NCBI RefSeq assembly: GCF_023343835.1
Contig: NC_064439.1
Span: 35,410,508-35,474,507, forward strand
From: Lagopus muta
Taxonomy: Eukaryota > Chordata > Aves > Galliformes > Phasianidae
Length of the DNA stretch: 64,000 nucleotides
Direction of reading: 5' to 3'
Below the pieces are notes generated by a model, which saw only the letters and a list, made by a program, of their open reading frames with translations, did not search any database and was not told the origin of the DNA. Of the stretch, positions 25,393 through 39,577 are shown one piece after another (within the stretch, counting starts at the first letter, position 1; every line of letters starts with the position of its first letter). The position numbers were made by a program, and so were the translations under genes.

Positions 25393-28233
25393 TGTTTTTT
25401 TTTTTTTTTTTTTTTTTTGTTCTTATATTTTGGGAAAAATAATTATACTGAATACAAAGAATTAGAGTCAGAATTTGGTGTGAAAAGCAATAGAATGATG
25501 ATATGGGAGTAGATAATTCAATTAAATATCAAGCTTTTGTGTGGTCTATCTCTTTGCCTGTTTCCTAATCTGTACTCCTGACACTTGAAGTAAAATATGG
25601 AACAAACCTGCTTCATGTCTCACCTTTTAAACATTAGAAGTGTCAGTTTAGATCGCTATTGCCTTCTTCCACTGCTGTTTGAAATGTTTGCTTACACTGC
25701 ATATAAGGCTGAGGATCTCTGGGGAAACAAATGCCTTTTTTGGGATTATAACTTATTATTTGTACAGACTATAAGCCTAAAAAGCATCTCAAGCTTAGAT
25801 GTACTGGGTGGGGTGAACAGCTTGATAGCCTGTTTTCACAACTACATTAATCTTAACTGATTTGGTTCATTGCAATCTCCCATTTGTGCTTATATTGACT
25901 TTTGAGATAATCAAATACATTACTTCACAAATTCCAAAAACCTTTGGGACAGAGTAATGAATGGATGATTGACTAAACCGCAGTCAATAGGCTATTATAA
26001 TTTCCCTTAATACAGCAATATTGAAGAGTTCTACTTCATGTGAAAGATTACTGTGACTAAACAATAATTGTACCAATTAAAAAAAAAAAAAGGAAAGAGT
26101 ATCTCACAATAAGGAGATGACATGAAAAATTATACATGTGAAAAGAGTAGAGAAGTGGTTTACACAGCTTAAGTTAAAACATGGTTTACTTTGTCATCCA
26201 AATGTAACACTGAATTTGTTGCCACATATTGGGGATGGGTGAACTCATCTTGACTGATTTTAGATTCTGTCAAACATTGTGCACTCAGAAGCTTATTTTT
26301 GAGACCAGTATTGCTGTATTAACACTTCAGTTAATGTACACTATGACAGAGAGTAGAAGGTGAGGATGATATATCTAACAAGGACAGTAGTCCTGAGGAA
26401 TAACTTCTCTGTAAAATTTCTTTCCAAATAACCCTCGCTGACCCATCACTTATACCATCATCAGACTTTTCAGTATGTTTCAAAAAGCTCTGAGATTCTT
26501 GACAGGAAAAAAAAAAAACTGTTATGGTCCACCACAACAATACAAAAAATCTGTAAAATCTGTTAGTATAGCTATTGTAGATGTAGAAAATTAGGTTCCA
26601 TTTTGGGAAGATTCTCATTTTGTAAGAATGCTGAGTAGTCACAGAAAAATGATAGATGAAACGGAGGACGATATTAAGGGCTTTCCACATACAGAGAAAC
26701 TTCTTAAAAGAAGGTAGTTATTGATTTTGTGATTACTGGGGAGCATTCAAACTGACTCCTGTGAATGTGGTCAGATAGATGAGTGTCTATATGCCATTAG
26801 TTTCACTTGTCGTTAATTGAGTTTGTAATTAATGGAAGGCTGCTTTTTTTGGACCTGATCTGTAAAGGATTGCATGGGAACATAATGTGAAAGTTAAGTT
26901 TAGTTTTCATCTGATAAGGCAAAAGCAAAATATTTATAAATTACGTAGTTATGAGTGTGTGGGAATATTCAAGTGTTCTGTTTTGTTGTTGATTCTTAAA
27001 TGGTGAATTTTATACATAGCTGATGCGACATAGTGAGATATTTGAAGGTGCACCTCATTCTGCAACTAACTTATGAATGCAATCAGTAATGCAAGCTGAT
27101 GAGGAGGAACTGAAGAGCTCTAGAAGCAAAGGAGTGAACAGCAGGTGAACAGGGCAGCACATCCCACTGCACAGCATGTCCTCTCCCTGGGCATGTCTGC
27201 GAGCGCCTTGGACAGTGGTCCCAGCACTGGAAGGATGGAAGTTGTGTCGCGCTGTGACATGCAAGATGAATGACAAGCACTGAGCTGGAAGCAGCAGGTC
27301 TTCCATTAGTGGATACGTTGCTTCCGACTCATGATGGATGTCTTCAAGCTATAAATCAAAATGGTACAGAAAAAAAGCTGAGGAAGGATAATTTACAAGA
27401 TCGTATTAGGAAACAGAACCAAGGGATGTGTTAAATTAAGTATCAGCAAACAAATGTATCAAGGCTCGGTCAGCTATTTGGCATCTCTTTTCTCTCACCA
27501 TGAGGTAAATGACTAGATAGTGATAAAAGACTTTAATGAAGTACTCTCTAAGATAACTTTGCTAGTGTAGAAAGAGAGGAGAAAGGGCCAAATTCTTCAG
27601 TGTTTAAATTTAGTCTAATGTTAAACAGATGACCGTAATGTAGAATTTGACTGAACTTCTAGAATATTAGATATCAAATGATGATAGTTAACTTTTGTGT
27701 GATATGTCCATTTTAATTATAAAGCAAATTCTTTAGGAAGTAGCTGCAGAAATTGTTTCAGTATGACTATCAAATTTCCTTATGAGGGAAGCCCTAATTT
27801 TCAGGGTTTGAGCATGAATACAATTGATAATAGCACTGAAGAAATTACAGTAGCTACCTTCAGAGGATAATGTGTTCTTCAAGCACCAACAAGACAGGCT
27901 GCTTCTGAGAGGTTAAGGACCTAGGCTTCCATTTGCTATTGAGGAAATTTAGGGGTAAGTCATATCCATTCAATCAATGGATACCAATATGTGGAAAAAC
28001 TTTCTGAAGTAGGTTTTATTTGGGAAAAGGATTCACCATAAGAAGTAGTTACAGCTAGGCAAATTCACACTGGAATTAACTGACAACATTTTAACAGTGA
28101 AAATAACTGAGTACTGGGTGCAAGGAGTAAAGGGTGGATGGGAAGTATGTCTTTCCTTACTGTCTCTAGTTCAACTTCTAAGATTATACTTAGGTCAAAT
28201 AAAATTTTATAGTATGTGCATTCTAAGTGAAAC
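25393..28233. other. Unique noncoding stretch
   Basis: Starts with a T run of about 26 bases (25394-25419). The 119-codon frame at 26331-26690 (-) and the GC-richer part at 27055-27306, open in two minus-strand frames, have no recognisable family motif. No repeat identified. Confidence 0.5.
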
Positions 28234-28788
28234 ATATGTAGACTACTTTGAAAATAATGCCACTTATTTCCATGGAAACTACAAAGATACAAAGAGCATA
28301 ATAACCCTAGTTGAAAAATTCTCAGCTACGAAACTTTTCAACACGCTCACCACCATTAGTCCATTTGTGTGGTTGAGCTGATCAAGATGTTCTTCCTTTC
28401 ATGGCATGACAACTGTGCATAGCCAAGAAAAAAAGTGGCTTGTCTTGCATATTGCTGTTGCCACTGCTGAAATGTGCCACTCATCACTTCACTGTGCTGA
28501 TGTCTACTGCTACATCGCCATAAATATTCAGCAAGTGGCAATGAATGTCAACATGAGCATTTCTTTCAGCAAGAAAGAATTCAATACCATACCTTTCTAC
28601 TCACTTCCATGTCAGACACTATTTTGTCAGACTGCCCTTCTGCTGCCATCTGTTGCATAGCAACTAAATGTAACCAAATATTGATGGGGTGGTTCAAACT
28701 TTACTGCCCTATAATCAATGTCCATTTCTGACACTGTGGGACCAAATAATAAAATAGGAATCATTAATTTCGGAGCAGTCCTTGAAAA
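28234..28788 (-). mobile_element. Galluhop-like mariner, internally deleted (copy B)
   Basis: About 555 bp with both inverted terminal repeats recognisable in minus orientation. The 3' repeat is at 28234-28262 (atgtagactactttgaaaat) and the 5' repeat at about 28759-28788 (cattaatttcggagcagtcc). On the minus strand it contains the transposase start region (tctgacaaaat then gtgtctgacatggaagtgag, around 28600-28640) and the helix-turn-helix region. It then passes directly to the C-terminal and 3' untranslated segment, with no DDD catalytic core. The transposase frame is interrupted. Layout and junction agree with copies A and C, but this copy is more diverged between 28380 and 28440. Confidence 0.83.
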
Positions 28789-29919
28789 ATCCTGAGATAT
28801 AAAGGAAATCGTAGCAGACAATTCAACAGCATTATCTGGCCCTAAACTCTGTATCAGGTCTTAAAGTCTATGAATTCTGAATTGATCACAACTATTTTTG
28901 TGTTCATTAACTTTTCCTGTACCTTCACAGAAATCTCCAATGGATTATGTAACATTTCTTCCTTCCTTGAAACTCAGAATCAGTATGGGCCTGCTGTTCA
29001 GACTCTGGTCCTCTAGTCCTAAGTGCAGAATCAAGCTCTTGATCTTGTTGAACTCTATGCTGCTTGACGACTGCCCTGCTGTCTAGGCTGTCAAGATTCT
29101 CTGCAATATCTTCACAGTTAAAACAAACTTTGCAAACTAATGCTTTCATTGTTAAAAATAACCTAGCGTATGCTCCTGCCTCAGACAAAGAATGGTGGAA
29201 AAACTGCAGAAGTCCAGGAGAACCATCCCATGTGAATTAGATTCATGTAGTTTTGAGGTAGGGAAACAAAGAATTGGGCGCTATGGTGTGGACTCAATCT
29301 TGTGAATGGTCATTACGAGTTCTCAACTGGAGCATCCAAGGGCTGGATACCTCTAAAAGTTTGTAATAACTGCTCTTATGGTTTCTCTGAGGGATTTTAG
29401 AATGTTTTGCAGAACTTCTTGCTTGCCTTTTAGTATGATAAAGCTGCAAGGAGACTGTGAACGGTTCCTATTATCAAATTGTATAGTGTGCTTATTATAG
29501 TAATGGAAATAGCTCTGGAAATGCACTCAGCAGTGGAGTATAAATGACTGTGTGAGAATGAGTTAATCAGCTGTCTTTGTTAAATGTTTTTCCGTGTGTG
29601 GGAGGCCTTGGCAGTTAATGCACTTTATTCTGATTTGCAGCTACTGTCATCATTGTTGTGTGTGATTGATATGTCTGCCTTCAGAGATTTAGAATTTGAC
29701 ACTGACACTAATAAACAGTTTAAAGTCACTGGTAATTTCAGAAAAGACTCCAGAAATTGTGGAGGACAATTTTTTTTTTTTTTTTTTTTTTCCAAATTGC
29801 AGGTTTGTATCCTGGGAAGGGTGGAGTGAAATGGCTTGCATTTTCTTTTGGCATACAGGTACTATGAAAAGGCTTGCACTTTGAGTAGAAATCAGTAGAA
29901 GCAAAATAAATTCCTTTCC
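28789..29919. other. Unique noncoding stretch
   Basis: No gene or interspersed repeat recognised. Short frames on both strands near 28898-29188 overlap each other and show no known motif. A T run of about 20 bases lies near 29770-29790. Confidence 0.5.
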
Positions 29920-30120
29920 CTTCACTGCCAGTCCTCCAAGGTCTTGGATTTCTCAGGGCCAGTTTTACTAGTAACGACTGAGATGAAGGTGGTGTTCAGT
30001 ACCTCAGCCTTTTTCTTGCCCTATGTCACCAGGGCATTTATGCTGTTCAGCAGCCAGTTTGTTTTCCCTCATTTTCCTTTTACTTCCTTAACCCATACAT
30101 GTCACCAAGTCTTTTCTGTA
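29920..30120 (-). mobile_element. CR1 LINE fragment (minus strand)
   Basis: About 200 bp resembling the reverse complement of CR1 ORF2 upstream of the reverse-transcriptase core. Recognisable blocks are gccagtcctccaaggtcttg near 29928, actgagatgaaggtggtgtt near 29978, cagtacctcagcctttt near 29997 and caccagggcatttatgctgt near 30028. A corresponding but more diverged block lies in the larger CR1 at about 24440-24470. Both ends are approximate. Confidence 0.65.
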
Positions 30121-33100
30121 GTGAAAATTCTTTTTTGCTTATGCATATGTTCCAAGATTTTTTTTAAACAATTCATGCTTTATGGACACATTTTAATATG
30201 GACACTTCATAAATGTACAGGTTCTCAAATATTGTTTCTAATAGTATTAAAAATATGCTTATGCTATCCATTCTGAAACTTAATAATGAATGCACAGTCT
30301 TTGGTACTGAGAAATACCAGATTTTAAAAATATCTTCTCTGGCTTTACTTTAACCTACACTGGAATATCACAATATGCATTACAATTGTATGTTCACTTA
30401 CATATGCTATAATGCAGAGTTGTTGTATTGTACATGCTTCTTTGTATGTGCTGGTATTCTGTTCCTCTCTAATACACATTCTAGGAAGAAATACATTATT
30501 TGAGTTGTATCTCAGGCTTTTTGACTGATTGCCACAAAAGCTATTAGATTTTAATATATCAAAGTTTTTTTTTTTGCATTAGTTCATTTTGGTCTTGTCA
30601 ACATTTTTGAATGGGTGATACAGAAGAATAGTATTATTATATTTTAACGCAGATAAATATCCCTTTGATTAGATATTTCAGTATATTCAAATTTAGGAGG
30701 TCGAGCAATCATTTTGACTGTAACAAAGCTTTGAATCTTAACTGATGCTTCAGGAGTTCAGGTAGACACTGATGATACATAATAGTGTAGCACCAGAATG
30801 GTTCTCAATGCAATGGATAAAGGAGCTCAAAAACACTCTGGGAGCAAGTTCTGGCCGAAATTTGAAGTATCCTATCATGTAATCTCATAACTTTATCCTA
30901 AGTACTAACTTAAATGTAATAATGTATCAACTTTTTTGTCCTGTCTCTGTAGAAGGTACCTATATAACATTATGAAAATAATTGAGGACATTCATTTATA
31001 AATTTAATTTTCATCATATTTGGGTATGTTTCCATACAATCACTGAGTTAGGGTAAAAGGAAGATACTATTGAAATACTGTTGACATAAATATTTATATT
31101 CCTGAAGGCTATTTTACAAATGACCTTTACTAGGTGTAGGTGAAGTCTAACATTTTCTATTATTTCAAAGATGTTTAATTTTGTATATCATCTGTCTATT
31201 AATATGCCTGAAGACGACACTTTCTTAATTTAAAAGATTACAAAAAGAATTTCCTCACAGCTGCTCAATCTTTAAAATAATATCCATTGTTCTGTCTTGC
31301 ATGTAGCTAATATGTTAAGGATTTTTATGTACACATGGGAATATAATCTAGAAATTAAGATATCTAGAATAATCATTACAACATTGGGGCAGTTTGTTTT
31401 AGATTATAGCCCAAGGGCTGCAGCTGAGACTTAATGAATTCTGGCTCAAAATATATGATTAAGAAAACCTAACAGTTTAACTTTCATAAAAATGGAGTTT
31501 TCATCAATTGCTATTAAAGATGGCTGATACCTGTGTGTGTTCATAGGGAATGGAGGGCCCTCCCTTATTGTTATTATTTTAAATTTTGATTATTAACATC
31601 ATGTGAAGAAAGAACTTCTTAGACCTTGATACCTGATATTTTATGTAATTTTTGGTAGAAGAAAATGAATTTAATGATCTACTTTGTCTACTTTTCCTTC
31701 AAACTAAGCTGAATAAAAACATGATTTGTCAGGGAAATGTCACAACTATTCAGCAAATCTCTTCTCAGACATGATTACTAGGACCTGTAATACCAAATGG
31801 AATTCATAACTCCCTCAGTGTTATGAAAGATTTCTTTATGCACTGCACCACTATTCTCATGAGAATGAATCCATTTTAGAATCCACAGATTATTATTTTT
31901 TGCTTTATCTACCTGAAAGGAAAATGATTTTAAAATCGGAGCTTTCCAAGGGCAGTTGCAATATTCTAATATATATGTTTTCGTTAGTCTGTTTGGGATT
32001 AAAGGGGAGGAAGAAATGGGAAATGAGCAATAATTTGTTGGTGTGCTACAGAGCTCATAAAACAATAATCTGTGAATAGTCCTTACTATGCTTTTCTAAT
32101 ATGGCTCTGATAAAGTAATTGCAGTTGCTTATCTAGAGGTTATTGTGATCTATTATGTGTAATCTTGGAGAATATGCTTAGCATGGTTTCATTGAGGAAA
32201 GTCTGCTTGAAGGAGGAAGCTTACTTATGTGGCATTTAAGAGGGAGATGAAATGATGACCTCCCACTGCCTGAAATTTTAAGACCGTTTCTTCAAGTTTT
32301 TGCATCTATTGACAGTGTATGAGAACTTTTGCATCTCTTTCCTCCCAAATTAGCCATTAATATAGTTCATTAAACATAATCCAATATCTTTTCTGCATCT
32401 CCCTCTCTCTAGTCTGTGATTTTGCTTTTCCTAGTATTTGATGACGACTGCTGTGGCAGCTTTTGTCCACTACTTTTTCTTATAGCTGTGAAAAGCTGTA
32501 AGAATATCTCTTATAGCTATGAAAAGAGGTTTTCAGAGGACTTATCCTGTCAGACTTCATTTCTTCTAACTGATTTTGTGTTATTTCAAGGGAATAACTC
32601 AATCCTAATTGTGGTGATTGATCTCCATGAATTTCCTGTGGAGTGTGAGGAAGCAGAATGAGTGACGACAAAATAAGTAAAGTTTTTTTTTTTCCAGTAG
32701 AGGCACTTCATAACTTCATGACATCAACTGCCATCTGAAACACAGATGAACACCAGGACTTACACAGTGTCTATTATTATTATACACACAAATACAAGAT
32801 ACATAAATTTGTCTGATTGTAATATTCTATATGCGTGGAGGTTTCTTGCTCAATGAAGACAAAATGGAATGATAAAATTGGTGCCTACTAACATACCCTG
32901 CTTTGTAGGAACTTCAAGATATCTTAAAAGTTCAGTTGTTCTGTTGAAATGTCAAGGACTCAACAAATAGCAAAAACTCTTTTCTGATAGATAGCTTTTG
33001 TTGTCATTCTTTTAAGTTCGCTTTTGGTATTATTTTAGTGGAATAATCCATGCAGCAGTCTTTGAAAAGGTGTCTCAGGCATTTTCTTTGTACTAATGTC

Positions 33101-34265
33101 TTTCCATAAGTGTCAATTGAATAGTCAAAGAAATACTGTGTTTCAATCAGTAGGCACAAATTTGCCTTATAAGTAACAACAAAAGTGACATATGTCTAAT
33201 TTTTCTTGCTATAAAATCATTAAGTAGTACCTATGTTTTCTGACTGACAATGTTTATATCATTAAGACAAACAAAACAGGGCTTTTACTGTTCCATTCTG
33301 ATGTGATTTTGGCTAGGAAATATATGAGAGACTTTAAAAAATGTACTCATTTGCTTGAATAAAAGCCTTTACCTTTTGAAGTGTTCTATAATATGACAAA
33401 CTACTGTGGTTTTGTTGAAATTGAGAACTCCTTTGGAATGTGGGGATCTAGCAGTACAATCCAACAGACAAAGTAATGTGTGCTGCTGCTTTAATTTTAA
33501 TGTGAGCACTGTTCTATATTAAAGGTGTCTTGTTTTCTTCATGACATCTGTGATGCAATTCACTGCAAAAAAAAAAAAACTGAATATATTTTTATATGAC
33601 ACAAAGCATATAGTAGGGAAAGTATAATTAAAATGATTAAGAAAAATTTGCACTTATGAACCCAATTTTGAGTCCAATTAGGTCAGAGCAATTTGAAATC
33701 TAGAAGCAGATAAAAGAGGATAAGGCCATTAAAGTCTGTGGAAAGATCCCTTTGACTTCAGTGGACTTTGCTGATGTACCAAGTGCACTGAAAAAGATCA
33801 AAAGATCAATAAAAACAGTGAATTGTACCAGGATCTCTTAAGTATTTTACTTCAATTAAGAAACTTACTTAGTATCTCTTGTAATGAATAGCATTTGCAG
33901 CATCACTGACTTACAGGTTGTCCATTCTTACTGATTAAGTAGTACTATATTAACCAGTTGATTTATCTTCATAAAAAAGAAGTATGAATAATCAGTTATA
34001 AAAGTTCCTATCTAAAGTATTTGAAAATACTAAGACTGCCAATTTTTCTCTACAGGAGATGAACAAAATCAATGTTCTGTATTTTCTGTACTGTAACCTT
34101 TTTATCTATTGGAATAACTTAAGATCCTAATGCCTTTTTTCTCTGCTTAGTTAGCAGCATAGGAAAGGCAGGCTAGTCGTGGTTCCATTCTTCCAAGGAA
34201 AGGCTGATGCTAAAATAGAAATGATGCTAAAATAAGTCATTTTTCTCTTTAATTTGTATAATTAC

Positions 34266-34296
<31 letters not shown>

Positions 34297-37200
34297 CAAA
34301 TTACTCTTTGGAAATGACTCTCTAAGAACGTATGGGAGTTTATACTTCTTACTCACAAACCGGAATTTTAATAGTATATGGATTTGGCAAGTCTTGATTT
34401 AAGTTTCTTCCACACTTCTCTGCCAATGCATTTCAGCCCTGACTTTTAACATTGCCAGTTTTCCTATCTTGGTCTACTTAGAAACTGAGACTGCCAATTA
34501 AATTATAACCTAATAAAATGATCATAATTTGAAGCACATTCAAGAAAAACAGTTTCAGTGATGGTCAGTTCAATAAAGATGGTGAGTGAATTTTTTAGTT
34601 TACCACCATGAAAAGGCACCCAACCCAGTGCAATTGTATGGAATGCAGCAGGGTTATTGCAAAACAAATCAGTTTTTCTGTGAACTGAACTTTTTGGGGG
34701 TATTTATGCACTGTTTTCCTTTACTGTGGCAAGTATGCAATAATAAATGTATGCCTTACTTGAGGGTCATCTTTGCAATCTTTTTCATTTTTTTCACTTC
34801 ACAATTTGCAAAATTTTACACAATGGACTACCTTACAGTTGATAGCAAAAAGAGACTTCAAAGACAACACTTAAAGGAATCTCTCTATAATACAAAAATT
34901 TCTGCTTACTTACAAAGATTTTGACTAGATGTTTTGATAATGTGGGAATAGGAACTATAGAAGGTCATGCAGTAATCAATGCACCACAAGCAGATCCCAG
35001 TACTGCAATTAACAGCTTTATTGCAGAAATCAAATAAAGACTATCTGTTCATTCAGGCAACCAGCTCTAGACAACCACTAAAGAGATGATGCTTGAGATT
35101 TACACAGTGTTAAAATGAGAAGAGAGCGAGTGAAAACGCTGGGGTCTTTTCAACATATTATTAGGCAACTCACTAGTCAGATCATATTCAACCTAGATGA
35201 AAGGAATCAATGATACATTTAATTAGAAGGTTATTGCTTTTGTGAGAGAATTTGCAGGAGGAATTATAACTCTCAAAAGGTGTGTTTGAAGTGTTTTTCA
35301 TAGGGCACGCTATGCCAGTTTTTATACCGAAGCCATGCAAGTGAAGGCATCTTTCTTTCAAACATGGATAATTGCATATCTGTGCAGCTAAGTGACCTGA
35401 TTTTCAGAGGGTGCTGCCTTTTTTTGAAATTTACAGGTCTTCTCTGCCTGTGAAAAGTAGGCCGCTTACGTAATACCTGCATATAGATTTTGGTACTTGA
35501 CTTTATGCTGCCAAGTTGACAATTTTGGCTTTAATAAATGAAGCACATATTCTAAGCTGAAAGTATGTCAATAAACTTGGTTCCAGCTAGATAAATACTG
35601 ACTGGATTGCAACAGCAGAATGCACATCTTTTGGGTCCACTCCACAAATGTTCATCATATTGAAAGAAATCCCAGAAGAAACAGGAGACTAAATTCTGAA
35701 TGTAAACTCTAGATGCAAACAAACATTGGTTTTTGTATGTTTACTTTGACCATGTTGCCAATTCCATGGAACAGAGAATATTTTGACAGACCATAGTGGG
35801 AACTTTTTCATATCATATTTATGCATATTTATATCTAAGCATGATATTCAGGTACTAATACACAGTCAAATATGTAGTTTTATAAACAATGTTTTGCCAA
35901 TTTTGCCACTGTACTTATGCTAGTCAAAGTTAAAAACTCAAACAATTCAAGACTAGATCTACAGCTGCTATAAATCTTTCCATTTCATAAACTAGAAAAA
36001 AGGGAATAACTGATATAATCCATCTAAGCATTTGGTCTTTAGACATGAGTTTACATTCAACACCAAGAGTGAGATCTACAGGTGAAATAAGTCAAAGAAG
36101 GGTCAAGTGTGAGTTAGTGGAGCAATTCTGCTTTGTGGCCACTGAGAAGAGATAGACTATAACAATGAATGTTTTTTATTACCCTTTCTAATCACATTTT
36201 AATTTTTATTTTTCAAACAGGCAAACTATTAAATCTGCATAGAACAGTATAAATATGCAATTCCTGTTTAAATTATGACTCTTTTAAGACAACTGTGTGG
36301 TTGTAATTCTAAAGCTGTAGATGAGAGGAATGATTCTGTTACAGAAACAGTCTTTCATACAGCAGAGAAGAATGTGAGAGTATCACCACATCACTTGATT
36401 CTGAGGAAAAAGGAACAGTGGGATTTCTTCCCATAAGATCAGAGGAAATATCCAGAAGGATATCCCTGTTGGTCTGTTTTTCCTCTGGTGTGAAGTAGTG
36501 TTTCCTTAGTTCTGGATCCCTGACTGATGCAGATTAAGAGTAGGTCTCTTGAAAATAAGAGTGCTTTGTTCATTCAGGCTCACTGTAGCATTGATCTGAA
36601 GTATGCTTGTCTCAAACTTTGTGGAAGACTTATGGAAGTTATAATTTATTGCCTTAAAAGTAGTAAGCTAATTAGAGAGAGGTAAGAAAAAGTACCTAAG
36701 AATTTTTAGATTAAACTTCTGTTATTTTCTGTTTTTTAGCACTGAGTTAGAAGTGGAGTAAGCGTTTGACTTTTGTCTTAGACAAGGTAGTAGTTGCAGG
36801 ATTTACAGCTATGTACAGAGAGATCCACTCTGAGGCTTATAAACATTTTAAAGAATGGGAAGGTTCATAGCTTCCTGAAGGGGAAAAAAGTCATATGGGA
36901 AATGGAACTCAAATTATACTTAACTGTTGTCTTGAACTGAACAGGAATTAACTTTGATTTATCCAAAGATACGGTGCTTAAGGTTGGTACGCTCTTGCAT
37001 TTGTGCTGACTTGTGTGTTTGCAGCCTTTACAAAGTGTGAAAGTTTACACTGTGAGGGGTTCAGGGACCCAACATGTTGGACTGGAGGTCCTGTTCCCAA
37101 CATCTAGAGGCAGGATGTTGCACCCTAAGAGACTTTGGCTAGAGAAACCTTTATTTTTCTTTATTTATTTTTAATCCAGCAAAACATCATCATTGAAAAA

Positions 37201-39034
37201 TTTTGTTTCTGCCCTCCCACCCCTCCCCCAAAAATGTGGAATCATTGTATCACTCATCTGCATATTTCTCATAGGTGCATTGCATGAGAGCATATTCAGA
37301 GGCTTTTCGCTCCTGTGTTCTCTGCCCTAGTCATAGGAGAATATCTGCTGCCTGCACAGTGCCCACTGTGATCTTGAATGCTGGAAGGCATTGGTGTAGC
37401 TCTAAAGGTCCCTGACAAATGGGAGGAACTTTTCCCTTTCTGATTATGGTTACTTTCCAAATAGTTTGAGTATCAGGTTTGAGCTTGGCATCAGAAGAGA
37501 GCCTTCTGATGTCTAAATGAAAGCAGAGAGGAGATATTTCTATAGTGTTTAATAGGTATTTGTATACAGTTCCAGGTGCTGGGACTCCAGTAGCATCAAA
37601 AAGCTTTAGTACAAAAACCTGGCGATGTGGATAAAAATGTTCTCATATCTGCATTCTGTTTAAGCTGATGCTGCATATATGGACAATGTGGATAAGGGTC
37701 TAAATCTGGTATACAAAGAAACTGTGATCTCTCTTCAGAAACCTTCATTTCTGAAGCTACATTTAATTGTCCTGTGTTCCCTGGACCAGAAAAATCTGGA
37801 ATACTTTCAGTGGGATTTTGTATGGGTAATATTTCAGTGTGGTCCCATCCTTTTCAATGTGAGTAAAATCAAACAAATAACAAGAAATATACGTTACGTT
37901 GGTCTAACTTCATCCTTATTTAAAAGAAATAATGGATGATTCCAAATGAGTGTTTAGTGCAAAAATTCAGCCAGGATGATACTTAGCAGGTAGGAAGTTA
38001 TATGCAGATGTGGTTCAAGTATTTTGGAAATCCAGTGCTTTGAGATATTGCTGATCTTCAGATAAAAAAAAAAAGTTTTGACAAGTACTATTTATTTATT
38101 TATGGAAAATTCAGATGTAGATTTCTGAAGAAGTTTGAGATAGTTTAAATATCCAGCTTTGGAATAGGTTACGTGGAGTTTTATATTTTAATTTTGTCTT
38201 AAATGTAAGACTTTATGTTACCTCTAAGGATAGAAAATATGTATTTATATACATGTCTAATTTAGATGATGCAACTCTAAAATCCATTTGCTTCTCTGAA
38301 TATTACATGTGTGGTGAGGGAGAATCAGTGCACCCTTCTAGTTACACCACTACTAATAGGCTGTGGAATTGATTCTAAATTTGCCATCAAAATAATGGGA
38401 ATTCTGTAGGTTTTGTGCTAGAGCAGTAGCTGCATATTCTACATTTGGATTTCTTTCTGTGTGCTCATACAGTGTTCTGCTAGGTGCAACTAAATTTGTA
38501 ACTTGTCTCAGGGCAGTGCAGCAGCACTCAGAGGTGGTATAACAAAATACCACTGACCTCTAAAGGCCAAGGAGCTCTGTTTGTTTATGAAAAAAAAAAA
38601 AAAAAAGAAGAGAAACAACAAAGCCCAAAAAAGAGCCCCAACCAACCCAGCTAAAAAAAAAAAAAAAACCTGTTGATTAATTGAGTTAATCTAAGTAATT
38701 TCTTCCTTTTCTACGCCTGGAGTCTTTTTTTCCACTCCAAACTCATACTTCTTTATATGATACCAATTTCCTCATACACTGCTGATTTGCAGTACAGCAT
38801 CATAGTGGAGCTTATTACCAGCTTGATGCTTTGTAGACTATTGTATGTCTCCGTTAATGTGTTGGCTTCGCTGTGCAAGCACAGAGCATTCATGGAAGCT
38901 CACCTATCTATTCCTTACAGAGTGATGGACAGGACAGTGAATTTCAAATAAATTCACAATTTTTATAAAGTCTTCCACATTCAAGAATGAGGACATGATT
39001 CAGTGTTGCTTCAAAGGAAAAACTGGAAGGCATA
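30121..39034. other. Long repeat-poor unique stretch
   Basis: Nearly 9 kb without a recognisable gene or interspersed repeat. Local features are a 31-base-period partial duplication near 32479-32526 (cttatagctgtgaaaag, then cttatagctatgaaaag), a TG microsatellite (separate entry), a short duplication near 34206-34236 (gatgctaaaata twice) and A runs near 38590 and 38653. The 112-codon frame at 34586-34924 (+) is rich in F, Y and K and looks like chance. Confidence 0.5.
34267..34296 (+). repeat. (TG)n microsatellite
   Basis: About fifteen uninterrupted TG dinucleotides. A likely length-polymorphic locus. Confidence 0.9.
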
Positions 39035-39577
39035 ACTATGACAGCAGCTCCAAAAGTTATGCCTCCTATGTTATTATGTTGGCCCACAACATCAGAGGCA
39101 GCTGTTGGTAGTATGGCAGTAGAGACTGAACATTCCCTCCAGTGTTTTGCTGTATTGTGTGGCCATGTCACAAATGGCAGCAAAGGAGTAGTCTGACAAA
39201 ATGGCATCTGACATGCAAGTGTGGATGAAGGGAAGGTGTGAATTGACTTCCTCCATGTGGAAAAAATGGCACCCATTGACATTCATCAGTGCCTGCTGAA
39301 TGATTATGTAGGCCAAACAATGAATGTTAGCACAGTGAGGCAGTTAGTGGTGAAAGAAAAGCCACATTCTGAATGACCATGCAGATTTCTATCAGCATGG
39401 CATGCAGGCTCTCTTCATTGCTGGCAAAAATGTGTAACTAATGGTGGTGACTATGTTGAAAAATAGTATTTTGTAGTTGAGAACTTGTTCTATTAAATAG
39501 TGTTATAGTGCTCTTTGATTCTGTAGTAGTTTCCAGGAAAATAAATAGGAAGCACTACTTTTGAAGCATCCTACGTA
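39035..39577 (+). mobile_element. Galluhop-like mariner, internally deleted (copy C, most complete)
   Basis: The best preserved of the three copies, about 543 bp with both terminal repeats: the 5' one at 39035-39066 (gcagctccaaaagttatgcc) and the 3' one at about 39547-39577 (aagcactacttttgaagcat). TA dinucleotides adjoin both ends, as expected for mariner target sites. The transposase start is at 39201 (ATGGCATCTGACATGCAAG). The DNA-binding region follows with a frameshift (tgacttcctccatgtggaaa), then gatgttagcacagtgaggcag-like sequence. A direct jump at about 39350-39430 leads to the protein's C-terminal end (gctggcaaaaatgtgtaact, then aatggtggtgactatgttga, which would read NGGDYVE). The whole DDD catalytic region is missing, so it depends on a transposase supplied elsewhere. 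Confidence 0.87.

Noticed and set aside
26331..26690. 119-codon minus-strand frame
   Set aside because: Composition rich in F, Y and S with a run caused by an A/T tract, no motif and no splice context.
39092..39316. Minus-strand frames over 38944-39316
   Set aside because: Antisense shadows of mariner copy C; similar shadows in copy A have the same cause.
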